The notes: generated by a model not told the origin, from the letters alone. A stretch of DNA of 64,000 nt from Fredinandcohnia quinoae (GCF_022427965.1 NZ_JAKTTI010000001.1:304616-368615); one strand, 5' to 3'. Counted from the first letter of the stretch, positions 17,289 to 26,788 are shown. Numbers and translations are program-made.

Positions 17289-18714
17289 TTTCCATTCCCT
17301 CCTTTGGAATAGGAAATGTGATTGAGACTTTGGTCCCCGTACCCGTATTCGTGAAATCGATATAACCACTTAAATCTTCATTAACAAGTGTCTGACAGAT
17401 TTCAAGACCTAAATTTCCACCACGACGATCATCAAACGTAAATCCAACGCCATTATCAATTACTGCAATTGTAACAAACTCATTCATCTGCTTAACTTGT
17501 ATTTGAATCACGCCTTCTTTTCGGTATTTAAAAGCATGATTCATTGAATTTTGGACCAGTTCATTCATGATTAAAGCAAGCGAGCTTGCCTTCTTAGAGC
17601 TCAAGTAGACTGGATCACCTTTTATTTCAACTTGAATGGATTGATCTTTTCGCTTCATCGATGAAACAATCCCTCTTGATACATAATCGAAAATCTCTGT
17701 ACAATCAATCGCATCCAAGCCATCCTGTGATAAAACCTCATGAATCATCGCGATACTCATGATTCGATTGATGCTTTCACGGAACACCTTTTCTACCTCT
17801 GAAGAATTTGATCTCCTCATTTGTAGTCGTAATAAGCTTGCGATCGTTTGCAGATTATTTTTAACACGATGATGAATCTCTTTAATTACAGCGGATTTTA
17901 TCATTAATTGCTTTTCTTTTTCCTTAATTTCCGATAAGTCCCTCAAGAGAAGAATGCCTCCTACTGTTTGGCTATCACGATGTATACAAACTGCCTTTAA
18001 TTGGATGACAAATTTTCCTTTTTGAAACTCCTCTTGAACAAGTCCACCATTTTCATTCATTTTTATCATCGAAAACTTTCCAAAGCAGAGATGTTCAATA
18101 TTTGTCCCTACTAAATTCTCTGGTGTATTAAAGTCCCTTAAAATATGATGGGCTCTTTCATTTGCAAAAGTAATCATCCCATCATGATTGAAAAGCAATA
18201 ATCCCTCGTGAATGAGGGCAGGAATGTTATTCTCAGACATCGCCCCTCGAAAAATTGTTTCACTTAACTGTTCAGTCGTTTCAAGTAACACCTCTACATG
18301 CTTTTCTTGTTTGATCCGTTCGGTAATATCCTGTTCCATGATTAACGCACCAATTGTTTGATGCTCTCGATTTTTAATGGGTATTACATTTTGTTGAATA
18401 CTTACCTTTTCCTGCGAAATTCCTCTAGAACCCATAACTGGCCTTCCTGACTCAATACTAAAAAAAACACCAGGTTCATTTTCTTTTAATGCAAGCTGTC
18501 CAATGACAGGCCGTTTATACATTGATTTCGATGTAGTTGGATGAGCTTCTGCCACAACAATCGCAACTGTATCCTCCCCCGGAAGAAGACAATCAATAAA
18601 AACATCTGATTGTGTTAGGTCTGCAAATAATTGTAGATGGCTTGAAATTTCAAGAATCAAATCGATATCATGACTATTTGACAATGGTACATTCAAAACT
18701 ATTTTCTCGCTCAT
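17278..18714 (-). CDS. eutW: EutW, ethanolamine-sensing histidine kinase
   Basis: A soluble sensor kinase with no membrane helix. The N-terminal sensor region (about residues 1-140) is of the EutW type, followed by a PAS domain (about 165-265). The phosphotransfer segment KEIHHRVKNNLQT is of the HisKA_2/HWE kind. The ATP domain has NELVQNSMNHAF and DNGVGF. In relatives ethanolamine triggers phosphorylation of EutV. I start at the ATG of MSEKIV; an ATG seven codons earlier is as plausible, since the GGGGGG tract lies between them. Confidence 0.9.
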   Translation of the reverse strand: MSEKIVLNVPLSNSHDIDLILEISSHLQLFADLTQSDVFIDCLLPGEDTVAIVVAEAHPTTSKSMYKRPVIGQLALKENEPGVFFSIESGRPVMGSRGISQEKVSIQQNVIPIKNREHQTIGALIMEQDITERIKQEKHVEVLLETTEQLSETIFRGAMSENNIPALIHEGLLLFNHDGMITFANERAHHILRDFNTPENLVGTNIEHLCFGKFSMIKMNENGGLVQEEFQKGKFVIQLKAVCIHRDSQTVGGILLLRDLSEIKEKEKQLMIKSAVIKEIHHRVKNNLQTIASLLRLQMRRSNSSEVEKVFRESINRIMSIAMIHEVLSQDGLDAIDCTEIFDYVSRGIVSSMKRKDQSIQVEIKGDPVYLSSKKASSLALIMNELVQNSMNHAFKYRKEGVIQIQVKQMNEFVTIAVIDNGVGFTFDDRRGGNLGLEICQTLVNEDLSGYIDFTNTGTGTKVSITFPIPKEGMENEA

Positions 18715-18810
18715 TCTATTTGTCCAACCCCCCATAGACAACTTTATTACCAATAGTATTCTAGACATTGGGTCATTATTCTTATGGGTGACTTAAACAA
18801 ATTCAGTGCT

Positions 18811-19263
18811 TTAAAAGTGTAATGATAGTAAATTTATTATCTTATTTCTTAGTTCTTCAATCCCCTCATTTGTGACAGCTGAAGTTTTGAAAAAAACACC
18901 GTTCGGGATAACCTGTTGGAGAATTTGTTCTGCTCTTATTATATTTGTGTCCTCATGGTCGATTTTTGTAATTACCCCAATTGGGATTAATGGAAATCCT
19001 CCTGCAAAATTAGGAGGAAAAATCGAGTTGGTTTTCGTGCCATCCTGAACGACTAGCAGCACCTTTGCCTCAAAAGCAGTTGCCATTAAGGATCGATAAA
19101 ACATTGGATTCTCAACATATTCACCTGGAGTATCAATTACCCAATCTACATAATTTAGTGCCTGTGTCTTCGTTGGCAAGGTAGCATCATTAAGCAATCG
19201 CTTTGTTAAAGTTGACTTACCCGAACCTATTGGGCCAATAATCAGTACTTTTCCTTTTATCAT
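18811..19263 (-). CDS. eutP: EutP/PduV family GTPase-like protein
   Basis: A 150-residue P-loop protein. Walker A is GPIGSGKST (about 10-18), the G3 box is DTPGEY and the G4 box is TKID. In Salmonella EutP has acetate kinase activity, and PduV is linked to shell positioning, so its role here is uncertain. If it acts as an acetate kinase it would use the acetyl phosphate made by PduL. Its start overlaps the eutS stop by 4 bases (ATGA), so the two are translationally coupled. Confidence 0.88.
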   Translation of the reverse strand: MIKGKVLIIGPIGSGKSTLTKRLLNDATLPTKTQALNYVDWVIDTPGEYVENPMFYRSLMATAFEAKVLLVVQDGTKTNSIFPPNFAGGFPLIPIGVITKIDHEDTNIIRAEQILQQVIPNGVFFKTSAVTNEGIEELRNKIINLLSLHF

Positions 19264-19601
19264 GATCTGGTTAACTCCGCTGGTTCAAATCGCAGATTCC
19301 TTGTTAAAAATGTATCGATTGCTCTTACCGCCATTTCAACACTTGAAACAGACCCGACAATAACGAGCGAACCAGTAAATCGATCTAAGTATCCAATTTC
19401 AATGTCAGCTGCCTTAATTGCCAAATCGGCTGCAATAATCGCTGTTTCTGTTGGTGTTAACGTCAGAATGCCAATAGCACCACTTCGATTTATGCCTAGT
19501 TTTGAAGATAGTGATTCATCCGGATTGGCAATTATATGAGCAAGTGTTAGTTGTTTTCCAGGAACATACTCTTGAATGACCCGTTGCTTTTGATTACTCA
19601 T
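19260..19601 (-). CDS. eutS: EutS microcompartment shell protein
   Basis: A BMC-domain hexamer subunit of the circularly permuted EutS/PduU type. The segment IQEYVPGKQLTLAHIIANPDE is the EutS N-terminal signature, and GAIGILTLTP and VSSVEMAVRAIDTFL belong to the BMC fold. I prefer the ATG of MSNQKQ because EutS proteins start here; an ATG three codons upstream also has a GGTGAT site but too close. It lies between eutN and eutP in the operon. Confidence 0.92.
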   Translation of the reverse strand: MSNQKQRVIQEYVPGKQLTLAHIIANPDESLSSKLGINRSGAIGILTLTPTETAIIAADLAIKAADIEIGYLDRFTGSLVIVGSVSSVEMAVRAIDTFLTRNLRFEPAELTRS

Positions 19602-19635
19602 CTTCCTCATATCACCCGCTTATCTATTTGATCAA

Positions 19636-19914
19636 TCATTCGTCCTCATCCTTTATTACTTCCATTGAATCAACAATCCCAATAACAACTGCATCAATTG
19701 GTGTGTTTTTTTGAAAAATCATCCTCGCCGGACTACCTCTTGAAATAATAACTCTCTCGCCCTTACCAGCTCCAATCCTATCCGCTGCTATCATCAATTG
19801 TCCTAATGGCTCATCTTCCACTGAAATTGGCTGAACGAGAAGGAGCTTAATATTCTTCATTCCTTCTTCTTTTTGCGTCGCCCAAATACTTCCAATTACC
19901 TTTCCAAGCATCAT
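19636..19914 (-). CDS. eutN: EutN/CcmL family shell vertex protein
   Basis: A 92-residue pentamer-forming protein that caps the vertices of the shell. The family features are LGKVIGSIWATQK at the N-terminus, LVQPI, and GAGKGERVIISRGSPAR in the centre. The ATG overlaps the stop of the preceding gene by 4 bases and has GGGGAGG upstream. Confidence 0.93.
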   Translation of the reverse strand: MMLGKVIGSIWATQKEEGMKNIKLLLVQPISVEDEPLGQLMIAADRIGAGKGERVIISRGSPARMIFQKNTPIDAVVIGIVDSMEVIKDEDE

Positions 19915-20747
19915 TTATTTTCCTCCCCTTTGCTTTCGAAGGAACCATTATTATAAACAATTAGATTTATATTCTTCTCCTTCATATAATCACGAGCGGA
20001 AGGCGTAATAATAGTCGTCTTTTTCACAAAAAGGGCTTGATTAGTAAGTCTATTTGAGCTTAACCATTTCAACGTAAGCAATCGCCCTTCATAAAAATGT
20101 TCTTTCATTTGTTCTTCTGTTTGATTTTCTGGAGATGCTGCAATCTCACGGAAGGTTGAAAATAAGCTAGATTGCTTTGCAAAATATACTCCCATCTCCT
20201 TCAATTCGATTATTCGTTTTTTTAGAAGTTGGCGATACGGCTGTGGAAGTTCAATCGTTTGTAGAGTTCTACGATCAGGTCGTTTGATACCAGAAAAATC
20301 CACACAGGAGATTACTGGTTTTCCTAGAAGTAATGATGAAAATACAAGCTCAGATTGCACCGTTCCTTTTAATCCCATTGTAATTCTAGTTGCTTCATCC
20401 AGGTCAATCTCCGGTACGATAATTGCTTCATAGGCTATAGGGAGTTCAATTGGTGCAGGTGCCAAAGAATCAAAAGCAATGACCTGGCATGCACCAGTTG
20501 ATTGAATGTACGCATTACCAAGCCAACCTGATGTCTCACTATCCAACGTTATCACATCATATTGAAATGAATGTTTTTTAAATAGAATCATTTGATCCAG
20601 ATAACTTTCATGAGTTGAACTATCACAAAATACAAATAAGATCTTTTTTTGGGGATAGGATGGTTTCATATCTTGAATAACTTCCAACGTTATTCGCTCG
20701 ACAAGATTTTGCAGTTCATCTTTCCTTAGTCGTTTATTATTAATCAT
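19911..20747 (-). CDS. Microcompartment-associated protein of unknown function
   Basis: A protein of 278 residues that I do not recognise by family. The N-terminal helix KDELQNLVERITLEVIQDM looks like a cargo-targeting helix. The middle is an alpha/beta region (KKILFVFCDSS, EAIIVPEIDLDEATR) that could be a flavoprotein-like fold. The C-terminus TIITPSARDYMKEKNINLIV repeats a motif seen at residues 31-46 of the neighbouring PduL (TPAARDFLNERKIAIIF). Genes of similar size occur at this place in other Firmicute eut loci. I start at the ATG that overlaps the pduL stop by 8 bases, with AGGAGATG upstream. Confidence 0.7.
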   Translation of the reverse strand: MINNKRLRKDELQNLVERITLEVIQDMKPSYPQKKILFVFCDSSTHESYLDQMILFKKHSFQYDVITLDSETSGWLGNAYIQSTGACQVIAFDSLAPAPIELPIAYEAIIVPEIDLDEATRITMGLKGTVQSELVFSSLLLGKPVISCVDFSGIKRPDRRTLQTIELPQPYRQLLKKRIIELKEMGVYFAKQSSLFSTFREIAASPENQTEEQMKEHFYEGRLLTLKWLSSNRLTNQALFVKKTTIITPSARDYMKEKNINLIVYNNGSFESKGEENK

Positions 20748-21528
20748 CGGCCACATCTCCTATACAGTCAGAAAATAATTGTCCGTTTTTTCCGATCATA
20801 ACGACATGGTCATTTGTTGATAACCCAGAGGCATTGGCTTCATCAAGATCAATGTGAAAGTCCAACTGATAAGAGTCTTTTACCCTGACAATAACATCCG
20901 AAAAAATAATATTTCTCATTTTAGATAATAGAACGATGGAATCTCCGTGTTTGATATTAAGATTCTTCGAGTTTTTCGAAGACATATGAACATGATTTTT
21001 TGCAATGATAAGACCTTCCTTAACTGTTACACTTCCAGCTGTTCCAACAAGTGTTATCCCTGGAGTACCTTCTATTGAACCCGATAATCGAACTGGGGGA
21101 TGAATTCCTAATGAGAATCCGTCAGTACGTGATATTTCAATCTGGGTTCTTTCTCGCTCTGGCCCAAGTACTCGGACATTTTCAATCACGCCATTTGGTC
21201 CAACTAATGTAACTCTTTGTTTTGATGCAAATTGTCCTGGCTGTGATAATGGTCTTTCTTCTACTAATCTTTCATTCGCACCAAATAGGATTGCAGCATG
21301 CTCATTTGATAGGTGAACATGTCGGTTAGAAACGCCTACAGGAATTTGAATGTGTGAATGAGTTAGCGGATTCTTCTGTTTCTCTGCAAAGATGATTGCA
21401 ATTTTTCGCTCATTCAAAAAATCCCGCGCTGCTGGTGTCATCTTCTCATTCGAGTTAAGAATAAAAGGATTTGGCAGCTTTCTTTGTACGAATAATTGAC
21501 GTAGATTTTTCTCTGTAATCAGTGCCAT
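20740..21528 (-). CDS. pduL: PduL-type phosphotransacylase
   Basis: Converts acetyl-CoA made by EutE to acetyl phosphate and recycles CoA inside the compartment. Two copies of the PduL beta-barrel domain are visible, each with a zinc-binding histidine motif: VSNRHVHLS near residue 66 and KNHVHMS near 176. The N-terminal 50 residues (LRQLFVQRKLPNPF, then TPAARDFLNERKIAIIF) form an extra domain shared with EutQ/EutT-like proteins and with the next gene. It replaces EutD, which is absent. Confidence 0.9.
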   Translation of the reverse strand: MALITEKNLRQLFVQRKLPNPFILNSNEKMTPAARDFLNERKIAIIFAEKQKNPLTHSHIQIPVGVSNRHVHLSNEHAAILFGANERLVEERPLSQPGQFASKQRVTLVGPNGVIENVRVLGPERERTQIEISRTDGFSLGIHPPVRLSGSIEGTPGITLVGTAGSVTVKEGLIIAKNHVHMSSKNSKNLNIKHGDSIVLLSKMRNIIFSDVIVRVKDSYQLDFHIDLDEANASGLSTNDHVVMIGKNGQLFSDCIGDVADD

Positions 21529-21534
21529 CCCCTC

Positions 21535-21822
21535 TTACCCTTCTAATTTTGGTAAGATGAGCTCAATATCAGAATGTGGCCTTGGAATGACATGAACTGA
21601 CACTAATTCACCAACATTCTCAGCAGCAGCTGCCCCGGCATCTGTTGCTGCCTTTACTGCTCCGACATCACCACGAACCATAACAGTAACTAAGCCACCC
21701 CCTACCTGTACCTTACCTACTAAGCGAACATCTGCCGCTTTAACCATTGCATCCGCTGCCTCAACAGATCCTATTAATCCCTTTGTCTCAATCATACCTA
21801 ATGCCGATGTTTCTCTTCCCAT
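21535..21822 (-). CDS. eutM: EutM/PduA-type microcompartment shell protein
   Basis: The main hexagonal shell tile, 95 residues. It shows the canonical BMC sequence: [20 protein letters not shown], then [19 protein letters not shown] and the C-terminal [15 protein letters not shown] lies 8 bases before the ATG. It is the only canonical single-domain BMC gene in the operon besides eutS. Confidence 0.95.
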   Translation of the reverse strand: MGRETSALGMIETKGLIGSVEAADAMVKAADVRLVGKVQVGGGLVTVMVRGDVGAVKAATDAGAAAAENVGELVSVHVIPRPHSDIELILPKLEG

Positions 21823-21858
21823 CCCAAATTCCTCCTTATTTGTATTTAAATGCTGTCA

Positions 21859-23310
21859 TTATAATTTACTTAAAACCTGTTCAACAATACGTTTAATATC
21901 TTCCTCACTTATTCCAAGCTCAACACTGGGTGATTCTTCTACTCTATTTACTTCCGGGTACATTTCACGAATCCCGAATGCAACACGCTTAATATTCATC
22001 AAATGCTGAGGCCCTATGTTATCTGATGTGATGTTGTTCCCAAATGATCCACACCCTAATGTCATCGATGGAAAAATCCCTGTCGTTGCACCTATCCCGC
22101 CAAAGGTTGTTCCGGTATTGATTACAATTCTTGAGGCAGGCTTTTTCAATGCAAACTCTCTAATAACTGCGTCATCAGTTGCATGAATCCCTAGAGTATG
22201 TCCAAGTCCACCAACTTCAAGTAGATGCATACACGTCTCACAGCCTTCACGCCAATTTTTAACTGTGTAAAAAGCAAGAATTGGGGATAGTTTTTCAATT
22301 GCAAAAGGGATGTTTTTAGCAATCTCTTCCTCTTCCCCAACAATCACCTTTGTTGCGGATGGAACATGAAAGCCTGCTTTTTCCGCAAGCCATTTAGGCG
22401 ACTTCCCTACAATTCCAGCATTCAATCGTTTATTGTCTAATATAATTGAAGCGAGTTTTTCTTTTTCTTCCTTTTCTAAAACATATGCTCCAGCATTTTT
22501 CAACTCGATAATGAATTGTGCTTTTATCCTTTCATCAACCACCACCGACTGCTCTGAAGCACAAATCGTACCATGATCAAATGACTTACTTTCAATAATA
22601 TATTTTGCTGCTTGTTTCAAATCTGCACTCTCATGGACATAAACCGGAACATTTCCAGGTCCAACGCCATATGCTGGTTTCCCAGAGCTATATGCTGATT
22701 TGACCATTCCAGGTCCACCGGTAGCTAGGACTAAGTCAACTTCTCGATGGGACATTAATTCCTTAGAAGACTCAAAAGCTGGATGTTCAAGACATAGAAT
22801 ACAGTTTTCAGGTGCCCCTGCCTGGATTGCCGCGTCATGCATTATTTTCGCCGCAAGTAATGAGCACTTTAATGCGGATGGATGAGGGCTAAATATGATC
22901 GTATTCCGTGCTTTTATAGCAATCAGTGCTTTAAAAATAATCGTCGACGTCGGATTGGTAGATGGAACAATTCCAGCGATTACCCCAAACGGAGCTGCTA
23001 TTTCCCATACCTTCTTCTCAACATCCTCGTGAATAATACCAACAGTCTTCATATCTTTAATGGCTTCATATACATTTTCTGAAGCAAATAAATTCTTGAT
23101 AACCTTATCGCGGACATTACCAAATCCTGTCTCTTCTACAGCTAACTCTGCTAGTTCAGTAGCGTGCTGAACAGCTTTTTCAACCATATTAAAAACGATT
23201 TTATCAATGTTATTTTGTGAATGTTGTTCAAGTTTCTCTTGAGCTATTTTAGACAAAGTTACTTTGTTTCTTACCTCTTGAATGGATAACAAATCACGAT
23301 CCAACTCCAT
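21859..23310 (-). CDS. eutE: Acetaldehyde dehydrogenase (CoA-acylating)
   Basis: Oxidises acetaldehyde from EutBC to acetyl-CoA with NAD+. It is 483 residues and aldehyde-dehydrogenase fold. The catalytic Cys is in GTICASEQS (about 250), with [12 protein letters not shown] and [10 protein letters not shown] in the nucleotide-binding part. The C-terminus [17 protein letters not shown] is an amphipathic helix of the targeting type, whereas many EutE proteins carry this helix at the N-terminus. I start at the ATG of MELDRD, about 10 bases after AGGAGGTG; the earlier ATG gives an unrelated cysteine-rich extension. Confidence 0.92.
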   Translation of the reverse strand: MELDRDLLSIQEVRNKVTLSKIAQEKLEQHSQNNIDKIVFNMVEKAVQHATELAELAVEETGFGNVRDKVIKNLFASENVYEAIKDMKTVGIIHEDVEKKVWEIAAPFGVIAGIVPSTNPTSTIIFKALIAIKARNTIIFSPHPSALKCSLLAAKIMHDAAIQAGAPENCILCLEHPAFESSKELMSHREVDLVLATGGPGMVKSAYSSGKPAYGVGPGNVPVYVHESADLKQAAKYIIESKSFDHGTICASEQSVVVDERIKAQFIIELKNAGAYVLEKEEKEKLASIILDNKRLNAGIVGKSPKWLAEKAGFHVPSATKVIVGEEEEIAKNIPFAIEKLSPILAFYTVKNWREGCETCMHLLEVGGLGHTLGIHATDDAVIREFALKKPASRIVINTGTTFGGIGATTGIFPSMTLGCGSFGNNITSDNIGPQHLMNIKRVAFGIREMYPEVNRVEESPSVELGISEEDIKRIVEQVLSKL

Positions 23311-23383
23311 CGATGATTTTCCACCTCCTGTAGTCCTGCTTCCAAAGCAGGGAAAACCGATTTGGCTCAATTACAACAACCTA

Positions 23384-24046
23384 TTACGTCCCTCCAAATG
23401 GAGATTCGGAAATTTTTCGAACTGCTTCTGCAAACGCTTCTGCAGCTGCCATACAAGATGATTGGGTACCAGTTAGCAAGCCTCCACCAAAGTTGGTTTC
23501 AGTAGGTGGACCATAGAAGACACATAAACGAACGTTCGCTGCCTTTAAAGCTGCTTCCAACCCCACGACTGCTTCAAGGGGAGGAGCAATTAAATAAGCT
23601 AACGGTGCTCCTGCTTCAACTCCCGCTACCTTCGATAAATAAGCTCCAGATTTAGAGATAGTATGAGCATAGTATGCATGACTTCCACTAGAATCCAGAG
23701 CATAAAAACAAGGTCCTCTCTCAATCATTTGAACCACAACATCTAAGCCACTTCTTGCTTCTGAAGGTGTTTCTGCCCCCAAAATACCAATAAATTCCCC
23801 AGACAACGGCCCAGAAGAATGAGCAGCACCTGCATAAAATGATTTCGCATAGACAACCTCGACAGCCGCTTTTTTTGTCGCCTCATCAAGTGCAGTATAA
23901 CCAACATCATCACTTGTACACGTTACGAGTGCCAAGCTCTTAAGATGTGGCAGCAGCTCTAAATGTTTGGCAAGACCTTCGTCAACATTAGGAATTATCC
24001 GACTAGCTAAAACTGCTGCTGGCAGTGGATAAATATCTTTCCCCAA
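23384..24046 (-). CDS. eutL: EutL microcompartment shell protein (tandem BMC)
   Basis: A 220-residue tandem BMC-domain trimer that forms gated pores in the shell. The N-terminus PLPAAVLASRIIPNVDEGLA and YYAHTISKSGAYLS and GPPTETNFGGGLLTG in the second half are EutL hallmarks. The start is TTG after GGGGGTGATGAGG. It is the first gene of the operon and sits behind an antitermination leader. Confidence 0.93.
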   Translation of the reverse strand: MGKDIYPLPAAVLASRIIPNVDEGLAKHLELLPHLKSLALVTCTSDDVGYTALDEATKKAAVEVVYAKSFYAGAAHSSGPLSGEFIGILGAETPSEARSGLDVVVQMIERGPCFYALDSSGSHAYYAHTISKSGAYLSKVAGVEAGAPLAYLIAPPLEAVVGLEAALKAANVRLCVFYGPPTETNFGGGLLTGTQSSCMAAAEAFAEAVRKISESPFGGT

Positions 24047-24068
24047 ACCTCATCACCCCCAATCCAAT

Positions 24069-24120
24069 AAAAAAATGCCATGCAACAGCATCTAAACTGT
24101 ACACACGGCACCTTTGCCAT
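24069..24120 (-). promoter_or_regulatory. EutV-type antitermination leader before eutL
   Basis: On the minus strand P1 is ATGGC-AAAGGT-GCCGT (24105-24120), a six-base loop with A at 1 and G at 4. P2 is ACAGT-TTAGAT-GCTGT (24085-24100), a six-base loop with G at 4 but T at 1. A terminator reuses these bases (CCGTG with GGCAT, ACAG with CTGT) and ends in seven T (24069-24075). A weak promoter, ATTTCA and TATGAT with 17 bases between (24151-24179), may drive the operon. Nothing else is visible in 24121-24261. Confidence 0.65.
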
Positions 24121-24261
24121 TCTGATATTCACTTTTCGCGAGAACTAGCTATCATAAGTCTATTAGGAAGGACTGAAATATATGACTTCGTTTTTGTTTA
24201 TCCTCTTTTCGATGGTGTTTCCCCTTTTTCATTATGTTAAAAATCTACAACTGATAATGAT

Positions 24262-24891
24262 TCATTGCAATTCATATGTAATCATTCCGTAAACTTCTTC
24301 AACATTCAAATTCTTGTATTCTTTTAATTTCTCTTCTTTTACCCATTTTCTTGCTAATTGTACTGCAAACGGATAATCCTCTTCCATTAAAGCAATTACC
24401 GGTAATGCTTTCTCGTATCCAATCTTAAGGTCAAAATATACATTAAGCAGGATAGAGAAATCTTCAAGAATTGGCACCGATCCCTCGATAGCAATTTGCT
24501 TGCGGCTTAAATATGGGGTTGTCCCTACTAAATTAGTACTACCACCATACTTATCCTTTGCAGCATATTTCAAATTCTTAATTCCACTCATATATAACGC
24601 ACTAAAACATAATGGGCAAGGCTCCATCGTAGAGTATAAAACATAATCATTCACTTTCTTATGTATACGATTATCTAATGTTAACATCGCATTAACTTCT
24701 GCGTGTGCGAGCTCGTTATGGGAGATAACTGTATTTGATAATTCATTAAAAACAGCACTTTTCCCGCGAGCAACGATCTCCCCTTGAGTGTTAACTATAA
24801 CAGCCCCAATTGGCCTGGATCCTTCTTGAAATGAAATCCAAGCAGTATTAAAGCATTCTTGCCAAATATGTGGTATATTTGACCATTGCAT
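24262..24891 (-). CDS. Nucleoside/cytidine deaminase family protein
   Basis: A zinc deaminase of 209 residues. The catalytic motifs are HAEVNA and PCPLC, followed by a C-terminal extension of about 90 residues not found in the shortest members. The substrate may be a nucleoside, a base or a pterin and cannot be named. The ATG of MQWSNI is preferred because AAGGAGA lies 10 bases upstream; the upstream GTG directly abuts the site. It follows the PAP2 gene by a few bases and probably shares its transcript. It is not part of the eut pathway as far as I can see. Confidence 0.75.
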   Translation of the reverse strand: MQWSNIPHIWQECFNTAWISFQEGSRPIGAVIVNTQGEIVARGKSAVFNELSNTVISHNELAHAEVNAMLTLDNRIHKKVNDYVLYSTMEPCPLCFSALYMSGIKNLKYAAKDKYGGSTNLVGTTPYLSRKQIAIEGSVPILEDFSILLNVYFDLKIGYEKALPVIALMEEDYPFAVQLARKWVKEEKLKEYKNLNVEEVYGMITYELQ

Positions 24892-24896
24892 GGTGG

Positions 24897-25586
24897 TCAC
24901 TCTCCTTTAAATGTCTTTCTATCGAAAAAAAACACCTTTGATTTTCTAATTTTATTTGACCGAAGTATTATAAAACAAAACATGAACCATGTTATAGCAA
25001 TGAGATAGCCACCGAGAACATCTGAAACATAATGTCTATTTAATAGAATTTGACCTATACCAATAAGGACAATAAGAGTGACAAAAAATACGGTTAAACT
25101 GTATTCCAAACCTTTACTATTCATTTTCCGATGAATCAAATAAATAAGAAACCCAAAAAATAAAAAGCCTTTCACCGCATGCCCACTAGGATAGCTATAT
25201 GAAATGATGTTATTACCGAATCCCCAGAAGTCAATGTATGTAATTTCATCTGGTCGATCACGTTCTATCGTAAGTTTCATCACTAATGTTAGAATAACTC
25301 CCCCTCCCATTAATAAGAGGAAAAAGATAATTTGAATATATAACTTTTTAATAAGCAACCAAATCAAGGCAACTGCTGACAACAATGCAAGCATCTTGGT
25401 ATAGGCGAGAAATGTTATTCCCTCCATTACCCTTTCCAGAATTGGAGATGACCATGAAGCTAACATATCCTCAACATTCGTATCAATTGTATAAAAAACA
25501 TCATTTACAATAATTATCGTATATCCAACAGTTATACTGAGCAATAAAAGGAAAAACAATAATAATGTTGTATTTCTTTGCTGCAT
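24897..25586 (-). CDS. PAP2 family phosphatase, membrane
   Basis: A protein of 229 residues with about six membrane helices. The three parts of the phosphatase signature are KLTIERDRPDE, SYPSGHAVKG and NRHYVSDVLGG. It probably acts on undecaprenyl pyrophosphate or phosphatidic acid at the outer face of the membrane. I start at the ATG of MQQRNTT, 9 bases after AAGGAGG; the 36 residues before it have no membrane character and no ribosome site. Confidence 0.83.
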   Translation of the reverse strand: MQQRNTTLLLFFLLLLSITVGYTIIIVNDVFYTIDTNVEDMLASWSSPILERVMEGITFLAYTKMLALLSAVALIWLLIKKLYIQIIFFLLLMGGGVILTLVMKLTIERDRPDEITYIDFWGFGNNIISYSYPSGHAVKGFLFFGFLIYLIHRKMNSKGLEYSLTVFFVTLIVLIGIGQILLNRHYVSDVLGGYLIAITWFMFCFIILRSNKIRKSKVFFFDRKTFKGE

Positions 25587-25730
25587 TTCATATTGCCTCC
25601 TTTTACTGATATTGTTTATCTTTGTTAAAAAAGATACAACCTTTATTGTACTATAATTCTGGATATTCCCACTACTATATATCTCTGATAACATATACGT
25701 GTAAAGTCGGAAAAAGTTTTATAAATTTTT

Positions 25731-26690
25731 TTACATATCAAGATGCTCAACATAGTGATCCAATAGCTCCATTAACACAGACTTTATATATTCTATTAAT
25801 TCAACTGGTGATTCGACGCTGGCATTTTTGCCTAAAGAAATAAAAACATTCGAATAAAAAGGAATATCTTGTTCTGTCATTTTCCCCGTTATAAATCCTG
25901 AACCATCATTTCTTTTATGCAAAACTAGATTTGGCCAAATTTCAAGCTGATATTTTTCTAGCCCAGCAGTTGTTAACTCCACATGTAAAGTTAATGATTC
26001 CAAAGGTTTTTTCTGTAACTCAAAACGATTCTTTAATGTGTATTCCTTCAAATTGAGAGGGTTTCTCTCCTCATCAAACATTACTGACCTGATTCGATCA
26101 CATCTAAATACTCGATAATCTTTACTCAAAAAACAATAAGCTGGACAATACCAATGTCCATTTTTTGCATAAATACCAATTGGTTGAATGCTTCTCTTTG
26201 ATTTCTTATTTGTATTTTCATATTCGATTACAATTACTTTCTGTTCAATCGATGCTTCAAGTAATTGTTTTAAATTTGGAAGGTCTTGTCGTTGAAAAAC
26301 TGTTACAAAATCTACCCGATCAGCCATCTTATCTATTGTCTCCCTCATATCCCCAGAAAGATTTAAATAAAACTTTCTTTCGATTGATTCATATTCACTA
26401 TGAAATGGGAGTGAAACATAATTTCTTAATCCACGAATTGCAAAGAAGATAGAAACTACTTCATCTTCCGTAAAAGCAATTGGAGGAAGAATCCTTTCAT
26501 GTAAAACTTGATATCCTCCATGTGGACCAACTTCAGAATATAGTGGTACCCCCATCTCACTTAATTCCTGCAAATCACGTAAGATGGTCCTTTTGGAAAC
26601 TCCAAACTCCTCTGATAGCTCTCGTACTGTAAATCTTTTTTTACGATTGACCATCATTATCATTTCATTTAATCTTTTTGCTTTTGACAT
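25731..26690 (-). CDS. WYL-domain transcriptional regulator (YafY type)
   Basis: A 319-residue regulator. The N-terminal HTH_11 domain is about residues 3-55 (VRELSEEFGVSKRTILRDLQEL), and the WYL domain begins near 130 (GIYAKNGHWYCPAYCFLSKDY). WYL proteins bind nucleic-acid or nucleotide ligands; the ligand here is unknown. The ATG of MSKAKRL has GGGAGG 6 bases upstream. It is divergent from the VOC gene with about 98 bases between, so it may control that gene. Confidence 0.82.
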   Translation of the reverse strand: MSKAKRLNEMIMMVNRKKRFTVRELSEEFGVSKRTILRDLQELSEMGVPLYSEVGPHGGYQVLHERILPPIAFTEDEVVSIFFAIRGLRNYVSLPFHSEYESIERKFYLNLSGDMRETIDKMADRVDFVTVFQRQDLPNLKQLLEASIEQKVIVIEYENTNKKSKRSIQPIGIYAKNGHWYCPAYCFLSKDYRVFRCDRIRSVMFDEERNPLNLKEYTLKNRFELQKKPLESLTLHVELTTAGLEKYQLEIWPNLVLHKRNDGSGFITGKMTEQDIPFYSNVFISLGKNASVESPVELIEYIKSVLMELLDHYVEHLDM

Positions 26691-26788
26691 AAATGCCTCC
26701 CGCATAACTATGACATTACTTGTCACCATTATAGTCTATACTAAATAATTGAGAAATGATTTTTATAACCATTAAGGAGATGTTAATT

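Noticed and set aside
24047..24261. Cobalamin riboswitch controlling the eut operon
   Set aside because: No B12-box-like sequence is visible; only the hairpin leader is present.
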